A stretch of 8,321 nucleotides of DNA from contig DATCHW010000120.1 of assembly GCA_036508135.1 (NCBI GenBank), forward strand, positions 1-8,321, read 5' to 3'. Positions 1 through 5,213 of the stretch are shown here, piece by piece. The position numbers and the translations under genes were made by a program. Under the pieces are notes generated by a model. It made no database searches. It had not been told where the DNA came from and saw nothing but the letters and a program-made list of their open reading frames with translations. How positions within the stretch are numbered: the stretch's first letter is position 1; each line of letters begins with the position of its first letter. Origin of the DNA: DATCHW01 sp036508135 (GTDB lineage Bacteria; Bacteroidota; Ignavibacteria; Tepidaquicellales; Tepidaquicellaceae).

Positions 1-35
1 AAGTACTTATATCCTTTTGCAATAATCTTTATCAT

Positions 36-103
36 GGATTATACCTTTTTAGAGCCCAATTATTTGTTTGGCGACATAATATTGGTTTAATTAGGTATAA
101 TCC
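36..103. repeat. 11-bp perfect inverted repeat with 46-bp spacer
   Basis: GGATTATACCT at 36-46 is the exact reverse complement of AGGTATAATCC at 93-103. The arms contain TATA-like cores, so they could act as a regulator site pair. No target duplication is visible around the arms, so a mobile element is not supported. Confidence 0.4.
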
Positions 104-301
104 TTTCTATTTAACTTTAATTTGAGATTAAAGTGTTTTAACATAATTTTTTTAAAAAATAGATCTTTTTAACATTCATTATTCCAAAATAAGGGACATT
201 AACTAAAATGGCATAAGTTCAAGTGTTTATTTTTAATGTTATAGTTTCCTCAGAATAATATGTTGTCACAGAAGACTTAACCGAATTTCTAAGTTACCAA
301 A

Positions 302-307
302 GAGGTG
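302..307 (+). promoter_or_regulatory. Shine-Dalgarno sequence deciding a TTG start
   Basis: GAGGTG lies 6 bases before the TTG codon at 314-316. This supports TTG as the true start, and the frame opens straight into a signal-peptide-like sequence. GAGGTG is a strong match to the archaeal anti-SD. Confidence 0.7.
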
Positions 308-313
308 TAATAT

Positions 314-1693
314 TTGAAGAATAAAATAAAAAGAAATGGAATATGTATCAAAACGTGTGTATTAATATGGATAGTTTTACCTGTTCTTCTTTTATTCATT
401 TCAATATCACTTACAGAAGCAAGCAAAAGTACTGCCATCCAAAAAAATACCGAAATATATTCGAAGCATAAATCTGATTCAGAAAACAGTTTAGCTAGTC
501 AAGATAATACTGGAATTAACCTTGACCAAAAAAGTGAAGACAATAAAGGTGCAGAGAAGTCTGATATCGGAAGTTTCAACCTGGATAAAAAAATATCAGA
601 GAATTTCGATAAAAAGAGTCCAAAAATCGAATTAATAAACCAGAAAGTAAAGATAGGGGCGGATATCAATACACATCGTCAAAAAAGCACCGTGTTGACT
701 TCGGATCACGAAACAGGAGAAGACAGCAATGATATAAAGTCCTCCGACCAGGATAAATTGAGCCTTGACCAAAAAAGTGAAGACAATAATGGTGCAGAGA
801 AGTCTGAGAGTGGAAGTTTCAACCTGGAAGAAAAAAAATCAGAGAATAGCAATAAAAAGAGTCCAAGAAACGAAGTATTAATCCAGAAAATAAATACAGG
901 AGCGGACATCAATACCGATAGTCCAAAAAGCACCGTGTTGACTTCGAATCACGAAACAGGAGAAGACGGCAATGATATAAAGTCCTCCGATCAGAATGAA
1001 TTGAGCCTTGAGCAAAAAATAACAGTAAAAGGCGGTACCGATGCCACGGAAAGCACAGGACTTTGCTTGAAACAAAAAACTGGAGTGGACACGTCTAAAG
1101 AGACTATATGCTCAATAAATCAGGAAGTAAAAGCTGAACCAAAAACAGGAATAGAAATACGTAACAAGGTAAAGAGCCAAAAAAGTGAGAGAGAAAAACC
1201 TATTCCAAAAAAAAATGGAACCACCAGTGCAAAAAATAAAGTCCCCTCAGGCAGAGACCGGAAAGAACAGTCTTCAAGTACAATTACAACTCCACAAAAA
1301 ACCGACACTATCCTCGATTCGAGCAGCATAAATTCTGGTTTTGATTCAAGCAGCATGAATTCTGGTTTTGATTCAAGCAGCAAGAATTCTGGTTTTGATT
1401 CAAGCGGCATGAATTCTGGATCGGATTCAAGCAGCACAGATCATGGTGATTCAAGTAGAATAACTTCTAGTAGCATGCTTTCAATAAATAACAAAGTCCT
1501 TTCCAATCCTGTAAGTGAAAGACCAGTTATGGAAATTGTATATATACCCGGAATCGCAAATCTCCAGCCTGATATCAAAAGACAAATAGTTCAGGCAACC
1601 ATTATTAAACCCCCCTCAAAAATGGTATCCTTTTTAATCGGTTTTGCAGGAATGCTCTTTATCGTATCTACAATAATGAGAGTAAGGAATTAA
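314..1693 (+). CDS. Repeat-rich, low-complexity secreted/membrane-anchored surface protein (function unknown)
   Basis: I do not recognise a named family. The 459-residue product starts at TTG, preceded by GAGGTG. Residues 1-10 are basic, about 11-33 are hydrophobic, and TEA-S near residue 36 is a plausible signal-peptidase site. Residues about 40-330 are hydrophilic and rich in Lys, Glu, Asp, Asn and Ser. They include two 81-residue tandem repeats (70-150 and 151-231) and the start of a third. Residues 336-379 are a Ser-rich 9-residue repeat (pattern SSSxNSGFD). A more ordered segment (about 400-432) precedes a C-terminal hydrophobic helix (437-455) ending in RVRN. This layout of signal peptide, extended stalk and basic-tailed C-terminal helix fits a cell-surface protein anchored by its C-terminus. 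I cannot match the region before the helix to PGF-CTERM or PEF-CTERM. No catalytic motif is visible. The gene is probably monocistronic, since its downstream neighbour is on the opposite strand. Confidence 0.8.
   Translation: MKNKIKRNGICIKTCVLIWIVLPVLLLFISISLTEASKSTAIQKNTEIYSKHKSDSENSLASQDNTGINLDQKSEDNKGAEKSDIGSFNLDKKISENFDKKSPKIELINQKVKIGADINTHRQKSTVLTSDHETGEDSNDIKSSDQDKLSLDQKSEDNNGAEKSESGSFNLEEKKSENSNKKSPRNEVLIQKINTGADINTDSPKSTVLTSNHETGEDGNDIKSSDQNELSLEQKITVKGGTDATESTGLCLKQKTGVDTSKETICSINQEVKAEPKTGIEIRNKVKSQKSEREKPIPKKNGTTSAKNKVPSGRDRKEQSSSTITTPQKTDTILDSSSINSGFDSSSMNSGFDSSSKNSGFDSSGMNSGSDSSSTDHGDSSRITSSSMLSINNKVLSNPVSERPVMEIVYIPGIANLQPDIKRQIVQATIIKPPSKMVSFLIGFAGMLFIVSTIMRVRN
521..1006 (+). 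repeat. Two tandem 243-bp coding repeats (81 residues each)
   Basis: Copies at 521-763 and 764-1006 both open with codons for LDQKSEDN. The period is exactly 243 bp, and a third, quickly diverging start (LEQK) follows at 1007. By hand alignment the copies differ at about 29 of 243 bases (about 88% identity) and about 23 of 81 residues, with no gaps. Only about four base differences are silent. Confidence 0.9.
1319..1450 (+). repeat. 27-bp tandem coding repeat (9-residue Ser-rich unit, about 5 copies)
   Basis: Five consecutive units encode SSSINSGFD, SSSMNSGFD, SSSKNSGFD, SSGMNSGSD and SSSTDHGD. The first three are nearly identical at DNA level. This looks like a flexible Ser/Gly/Asn linker near the C-terminal anchor. 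Such repeats may vary in copy number between strains. Confidence 0.9.
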
Positions 1694-1695
1694 AT

Positions 1696-1776
1696 CCCAT
1701 TATAATTGAAACCCCATTATAATTGATGCCCCATTATAATTGAAGCCCCATTATAATTGAAACCTCATTATAATAC
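1696..1776. repeat. 17-bp minisatellite, about 4.7 copies
   Basis: The unit CCCATTATAATTGAAAC repeats with an exact 17-bp period: the 'a' of CCATTATAATTGA falls at 1699, 1716, 1733, 1750 and 1767. Each unit contains the palindrome ATTATAAT. The array begins two bases after the stop codon of the surface-protein gene. Confidence 0.9.
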
Positions 1777-2037
1777 TGATCACTATAAAAACCAACTTAT
1801 TACCTGGCAGTGTATGAATGAATTTATGGTCTATTAAACTTCATTCAAAAAAAAAAGCTGCTGGAGGTTATTGGTTCAGGTAGAAAAATAAGTAGGATAA
1901 AAGGTAATGAGGTGAATCCTGGCATCTTATGAATGACTCCTCAAGCAAACAGCCAGAATTTACTTTTTATTAAGGTGGAAATGCCTGGTATTCCTATTTT
2001 GAACTCCAGGCAAGCTTCCAGCAGCAGACGTTTGAAT
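1777..2037. other. Intergenic region without a supported gene
   Basis: An open frame on the + strand (1933-2235) lies over the PKD fossil and has no SD sequence, so it is treated as a shadow. The region holds an 8-bp dyad (TGAATGAA at 1815-1822, TTCATTCA at 1840-1847) and an imperfect 20-bp direct repeat (around 1803-1822 and 1918-1937, both starting CCTGGCA and ending TATGAATGA). On the minus strand around 2011-2028 the frame reads TSAAGS, which faintly resembles the end of a PKD domain. No other remnant is recognisable. Confidence 0.45.
1815..1847. repeat. 8-bp dyad with 17-nt loop
   Basis: TGAATGAA at 1815-1822 and TTCATTCA at 1840-1847 are exact reverse complements, followed on the + strand by a run of As. 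The flanking homopolymer is on the wrong side to make a clean intrinsic terminator for either convergent gene. It might still fold between the two converging transcripts. Confidence 0.35.
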
Positions 2038-2096
2038 AAAACCATCGGTTTTATACTACAAAAACCATCGGTTTTATACTACAGTTTTATACTACA
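2038..2096. repeat. Perfect 23-bp tandem repeat (2.6 copies) containing a dyad
   Basis: The 23-bp unit, running from AAAACCATCGG to TTTTATACTACA, occurs identically at 2038-2060 and 2061-2083. Its last 13 bases repeat at 2084-2096. Each full unit contains the dyad AAAACC-atc-GGTTTT. The array sits where the fossil third PKD domain loses its frame, so the two events may be connected. Confidence 0.9.
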
Positions 2097-2219
2097 TCTT
2101 TTGCTCCTATGGTATTTTTGCACAGGGTTCTGCCCGGTTGAAGATGTTCCGTCTCCAAAGTTCCATTTCCATGAAACGGGCATTCCTGTGCTTGTGTCAG
2201 TAAAGCTGACTGTTAGCGT
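2079..2219 (-). pseudogene. Remnant of a third PKD domain, out of frame after the PKD gene's stop
   Basis: Reading 2219 down to 2079 on the minus strand in a shifted frame gives LTVSFTDTSTGMPVSWKWNF, then GDGTSSTGQNPVQKYH, then a few residues and TAG. These are the core PKD motifs (SFTD, WxWNFGDG, QNPVxxY), parallel to the two intact domains upstream. The first 15-20 residues of a PKD unit (equivalent to KPPVADFSAAPVSGKVP) are missing, which suggests that a deletion joined the end of PKD2 to the middle of PKD3 and shifted the frame. The final strand (AGRYTVSLTV) is also lost, where the 23-bp tandem repeat begins. The ancestral protein was probably longer by at least one PKD domain. Confidence 0.8.
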
Positions 2220-3370
2220 TTCTTTTCATTTATGAAATAGGACCTTTTTAGCGTATTGGCACCTGCAGGATTCCCTACTGTTAAGCTGACCGTGTATCTT
2301 CCTGCCGTGTTGTATTTATGCACAGGGTTCTGTTTGCTTGAGGAAGCGTCGTCCCCAAAGTCCAATTTCCACCATGTGACCTTCCCTTTACTTTGGTCGG
2401 TAAATGAAACTTTCAGCGGTACTTTCCCGGAAACCGGAGCTGCAGAGAAGTCAGCAACCGGAGGTTTCAAATTACTATTTACATATATAAAATAGGATTT
2501 TTTCATCGTACTGGAACCTGCGGCATTCCAGACCGTTAAGCTAACTGTGTATCTTCCGGCTTCCCTGTATGTGTGAACAGGATTTTGCTCGTTTGAAGCC
2601 TTTCCATCTCCGAAGTCCCATCTCCAGAATGTGGGTGAGTTTGTGCTTTCGTCAGTAAATTTAACTTTCAGAGGCACTTTTGCGGAGGTCAGAGCTGCAG
2701 CGAAGTTGGCAACAGGCTTTTTCTGGCCTTTGGATTTAAGTTCTATTGTTTTTACCTGATTCCCGATCTTTATATTGAATCCACCTGCTGGCATTGAAGA
2801 AGTATCATAATTGAGCGCGAATTTTCCCTTTGAGTCAGCTGTCAGCGTCTGAGAAGCCGTGATTTTAAGATTCACGGAATTTTTTCCTTTCAGGGCATCG
2901 CCGTCAATAACGATATCATAGCTCCAGGCCGGGACATCTCCCTGGGATATGGTTGCAACACCGTTTGAAGCATCCTTGTTGAGGTTGAACCAAATCAATT
3001 TATTAACTCCAACGTGCAGGTTTTGTACTCCATCTGCCCTGACAGTAAAAAGGTTATCTTTCCCATCCGGAACCTGTAAGTTATTAAGCGCGAGCTGGTA
3101 TCGGCCCTTAAAGACAGGAATATTTTTATTAAAAGTAATCTCAGCTCTGACGTCCGCGCCAGGAGAAGCCGTTCCTGATATTTTCAGCGTATCTCCCACA
3201 GTCGGGTTGGGTGGCGTAATTTTCCAGTCAACTGCCGTCGCAGCCGCTGGAAAAATGAGTAAACAAAGTAAAATAAATGCAGTTAACAAGCAGAATGTGA
3301 AACCTACCTTTTTTGTTATTACAGGTTTCATTCCGCTTGCATAATTTACATTTGTCAATGGAATTTTCAC
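2213..3370 (-). CDS. Secreted PKD-domain surface protein with Methanosarcina-type N-terminal module
   Basis: The predicted product has 385 residues, starting from the GTG at 3368-3370. I chose GTG because AGAGGG lies 6 bases before it; ATG at 3404-3406 (12 residues longer) and ATG at 3329-3331 (13 shorter) lack as good a site. A basic start and hydrophobic stretch (about residues 22-46), ending AAATA, form the signal peptide. Residues about 49-216 are the beta-rich module found before PKD domains in Methanosarcina (WKITPPNPTVGDTLKISGTA, later SVNLKITASQT and SSMPAG). PKD domain 1 (about 219-298) has WRWDFGDG and NPVHTYREAGRYTVSLTV. PKD domain 2 (about 304-382) has KLDFGDD and NPVHKYNTAGRYTVSLTV. 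PKD folds are Ig-like adhesion or spacer domains on surface proteins. The C-terminus shows no anchor. It is probably truncated, because a third PKD lies just beyond the stop in another frame. No ligand can be deduced. Confidence 0.85.
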   Translation of the reverse strand: MKIPLTNVNYASGMKPVITKKVGFTFCLLTAFILLCLLIFPAAATAVDWKITPPNPTVGDTLKISGTASPGADVRAEITFNKNIPVFKGRYQLALNNLQVPDGKDNLFTVRADGVQNLHVGVNKLIWFNLNKDASNGVATISQGDVPAWSYDIVIDGDALKGKNSVNLKITASQTLTADSKGKFALNYDTSSMPAGGFNIKIGNQVKTIELKSKGQKKPVANFAAALTSAKVPLKVKFTDESTNSPTFWRWDFGDGKASNEQNPVHTYREAGRYTVSLTVWNAAGSSTMKKSYFIYVNSNLKPPVADFSAAPVSGKVPLKVSFTDQSKGKVTWWKLDFGDDASSSKQNPVHKYNTAGRYTVSLTVGNPAGANTLKRSYFINEKKR

Positions 3371-3780
3371 GAAAAACCCTCTTTTAATGGTAAATTGAAT
3401 ATACATGCAAGAATCATTGATAACTTTGAAAATAAACTTTTATTATTTAATATTAATAGTAAGCTAAGATAAAAATTATCAATACTTACCGATATTCCCG
3501 AGTTGGTAAACGTATTAATAGTTAATAATGTTTTGGTTTCGTAATAATATTTGTTCAAAACAGAGTAACTTTTTGTTATTTTTAACGTAGTTTATTTAGA
3601 AATTATGCTTGACAGTTAGCACTTGCAAAAAGCCGAAATTATAAAAAACACATACCGGCGCAAAAGTTCAATCAAAAGAAAGTATTCGCACACTGAAATA
3701 TTTTTCGTTTCCAAAATCATCAGATCTTCTAAAAATAAGTTAAGTTAATTCTTCAATTATTAAAACTGATGTTCTTTTTT
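3371..3780. other. Intergenic region holding the PKD gene's upstream region
   Basis: AGAGGG (reverse complement of 3377-3382) is the SD of the PKD gene. AT-rich TATA-like runs on the minus strand around 3440-3460 are promoter candidates. A 63-codon minus-strand frame here (3367-3558) is low-complexity and overlaps the start of the PKD gene, so it is not called. Nothing else is recognised. Confidence 0.4.
3377..3382 (-). promoter_or_regulatory. Shine-Dalgarno sequence deciding a GTG start
   Basis: On the minus strand AGAGGG is followed by six bases and then GTG at 3370-3368. This spacing is ideal and favours GTG over the ATG codons on either side. Confidence 0.65.
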
Positions 3781-3961
3781 GGGTCGTCCATTTGTATTCA
3801 GTTGTTGTTATTCCACAATAATCAAAAAAACGTCTACCCTCATTCTTTTCTCGTAACTTTGGAGTTTTTAGAGCTATCGTGTCGCAATAACATAAAACGC
3901 AATTAAGAGGAGCTTTAGATATTTCCCCCTAAAATACCAACCCTATATCAGTAGACGACCC
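3781..3961. mobile_element. Possible decayed MITE-like element (181 bp, inverted ends GGGTCGTC/GACGACCC)
   Basis: GGGTCGTC at 3781-3788 and GACGACCC at 3954-3961 are exact reverse complements. Inward of these, about 13 of the next 23 bases also match as inverted arms. Both ends are flanked outside by TTTTTT in the same orientation (3775-3780 and 3962-3967), which could be a 6-bp target duplication but is low-complexity. There is no coding capacity. I do not recognise the parent insertion sequence. Confidence 0.4.
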
Positions 3962-4198
3962 TTTTTTGCAAAATTTTAAAAGTTCATGTTTTTGATATCG
4001 CATTCGGTCAAATGATCTGCTTAAAACGGCATTAAAGCAGCAGAAAAATTAAATCTTTTTTTAAAAAACCAAAAAATTATAAAAAAGAATAAAAAACAGT
4101 GCGGGGAGACAAAACACTGCCGGAAAGCTGTAGATACAAAACAAATAGTTTAAATAGAGGGACAGTTTAGCGAACTCAAGCATAAGATTATTTTATAA
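3962..4198. other. AT-rich non-coding stretch
   Basis: There is no supported gene. A short GC-richer patch near 4100-4125 contains the weak dyad CAGTG...CACTG. It could be part of an unidentified RNA, but nothing in the sequence confirms this. Confidence 0.3.
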
Positions 4199-4366
4199 AA
4201 AGTCCACCGGTATGGTCAGGAAAAATATCTGAAGATTGTATCATACTCGGACCAGGCCAGAGCTCATAAAATAAGCCCAATAATTAGAGGATGTAAGGTT
4301 GTAATCTCACCGCTTATTAAAAATGATTTTACAGGATTCATATCCTACTGCATAATTCTAATTTAG
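4199..4366 (+). pseudogene. 55-codon open frame that reads like a gene fragment (unidentified)
   Basis: The frame runs from just after a TAA (4196-4198) to TAG at 4364-4366 with no ATG near its front. The translation includes VHRYGQEKYLKIVSYSDQAR and, further on, ISPIIRG, then VVISPLIKNDFTGFISY. The mixed composition, with alternating strand-like hydrophobic residues, looks like a real alpha/beta protein, unlike the Lys/Asn/Phe/Ile-rich random frames around it. No SD and no start codon are visible, so I infer the 3' end of a decayed gene. I cannot name the family. It could be chance. Confidence 0.35.
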
Positions 4367-4433
4367 AAAATCAAATCTTTATTATTTTAGAAACATCCGC
4401 AATTTATTTATCAATAAAAAACATGTAATTTTT

Positions 4434-4608
4434 GTATCCTCTTCAAATTGCATGGTAAAAAGTAAATTTCTCACGTATGATGAATATTTAAGAATTTAAT
4501 CAAGTTTGAAAAACATGCTTTAGAGACATGTTCAACTTTAAAATATATAATAAAAATTATTGATATGTTTTTTCCTGGAAAGTTTACCATCGAATTTGAA
4601 GAGGATAC
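4434..4608. mobile_element. 175-bp MITE-like non-autonomous element with 26-bp terminal inverted repeats
   Basis: The left end, 4434-4459, begins GTATCCTCTTCAAATT. It is the reverse complement of the right end, 4583-4608, which finishes AATTTGAAGAGGATAC. 24 of 26 positions match, the two mismatches being a GC/CG pair in the middle. A perfect 8-bp direct duplication (TAATTTTT) flanks the ends. The 123-bp interior is non-coding, with a dyad AACATG (4512-4517)/CATGTT (4527-4532) and a TATA-like run. Short length, inverted ends, target duplication and no transposase are the hallmarks of a MITE mobilised in trans. Eight-base duplications are made by several IS families. I cannot assign the parent. 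Confidence 0.8.
4537..4552 (+). promoter_or_regulatory. Candidate archaeal TATA box inside the MITE-like element
   Basis: TTTAAAATATATAATA is the best TATA-like run upstream of the hydrolase pseudogene. Transcription starting about 25 bases downstream would give a leader of roughly 45 nt that includes GAGGA at 4601-4605. The promoter assignment is inference. Confidence 0.4.
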
Positions 4609-4617
4609 TAATTTTTG

Positions 4618-5213
4618 ATGCTTCTTTTGGGACATATAGGTATTACACTGGGAGTGTTTTTCGGAATCTCTTATTTTGCACCACGATTAAAGACTATTAT
4701 AGATCCCAGATATCTGGCAATCGGAGTCCTTCTGCCCGACTTTATAGACAAACCACTGGGAATGATTGTCTTTGCATCTACCATTTCGAACGGACACATG
4801 ATAAGTCAATAAGTCATACACTGTTATTCTCTCTAACCCTCTTCCTGTTAGATTTATACTTATACGATAAAAAAAGTGACATCAGAGTCATTGCTCTTGC
4901 TTCAGGTTCCTTTTTTCATCTAATGGAAGATCAGATGTGGGCAGTTCCTCAAACATTATTCTAGCCTCTCTTCGGATGGAATTTCCCAAAAGATGAAATT
5001 GTTGATGTACTGGGATTTTTATTAATGCTATTCAAAGAATCTTTTATACCTCAGTTCTCCAATGGTTTTATTCCTGCACATACTTTCATTCCAGAAATTA
5101 TAGGGATGATGGTAATAGTAATTTTGGCTATATGCTGGTTGAAAGAAAGACTGCACAAAGTAAATTCAAAAGCTAAAAAAGACTCTAAAACTAAAAAATG
5201 GGATGAAATTTAG
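4618..5213 (+). pseudogene. Broken YdjM-like (PF04307-type) membrane-bound metal-dependent hydrolase
   Basis: Family features are clear across two frames: GHIGITLG at the N-terminus, LLPDFIDKPLG, SHTLLFS, and GSFFHLMEDQMW. These parallel the GH, LLPDIDHP, THSLL and SHxxAD motifs of E. coli YdjM, whose His and Asp residues are thought to bind metal. Several hydrophobic segments suggest a multi-pass membrane protein. ATAAGTCA is duplicated in tandem at 4801-4808 and 4809-4816. Deleting one copy restores a single frame of 195 codons plus TAG; as written, the frame ends at TAA 4810-4812 after 64 residues. In the restored frame a second lesion, TAG at 4962-4964 (codon 113), stands where YdjM has Trp in its LLWP motif. 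The ATG at 4618 is preceded by a TTG at 4615 in frame and by GAGGA at 4601-4605, inside the MITE-like end. A sequencing error could explain one lesion but hardly both. Confidence 0.85.
4801..4816 (+). repeat. 8-bp tandem duplication causing the frameshift
   Basis: ATAAGTCA occurs twice in a row. With one copy the protein reads GHMISHTLLFS, which matches the family pattern. With two copies the frame meets TAA at once. The duplication is the whole explanation of this frameshift. Confidence 0.9.

Larger units (their letters stand above)
1..313. other. AT-rich intergenic region upstream of the repeat-rich surface protein gene
   Basis: No credible coding frame is seen on either strand. The stretch contains an 11-bp perfect inverted repeat (positions 36-46 and 93-103, core GGATTATACC) separated by 46 bases. 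Several AT-rich runs could serve as archaeal TATA boxes, for example around 230-243, but none stands out. It presumably holds the promoter of the gene starting at 314. Confidence 0.5.
4426..4616. repeat. 8-bp target-site duplication flanking the MITE-like element
   Basis: TAATTTTT occurs at 4426-4433 and again at 4609-4616, exactly abutting the outer ends of the terminal inverted repeats. Removing one copy plus the 175-bp element joins ...aacatgtaattttt directly to the gATG of the downstream gene. Confidence 0.8.

Noticed and set aside
706..1437. Minus-strand open frames inside the repeat-rich surface gene (706-933, 878-1075, 1120-1437)
   Set aside because: They are antisense shadows of the repeats in 314-1693, with no SD and Leu/Ser/Phe-rich complements of the coding repeat.
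1933..2495. Plus-strand open frames 1933-2235 and 2256-2495
   Set aside because: They lie antisense to the PKD gene and its fossil domain, and have no SD or family signature.
2949..3344. Plus-strand 131-codon frame
   Set aside because: It is antisense to the well-supported N-terminal module of the PKD protein.
3367..3558. Minus-strand 63-codon frame upstream of the PKD gene
   Set aside because: It overlaps the PKD start in another frame, is rich in Leu/Asn/Ser/Tyr from AT-rich DNA, and has no SD.
4085..4160. tRNA or small structured RNA in the GC-richer patch
   Set aside because: No cloverleaf, T-loop or anticodon arm can be drawn; only a weak 5-bp dyad is present.
4434..4608. Large stem-loop acting as an RNA switch that hides the SD
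   Set aside because: The arms pair, but the likely transcription start (about 4570) would leave the left arm untranscribed. The exact target duplication explains the arms as transposon ends.
4560..4617. Upstream extension of the 4560-4964 frame as a separate protein start
   Set aside because: Its first about 60 residues are the wrong frame of the hydrolase gene and the MITE-like end. Only the part after the 8-bp duplication is genuine hydrolase.
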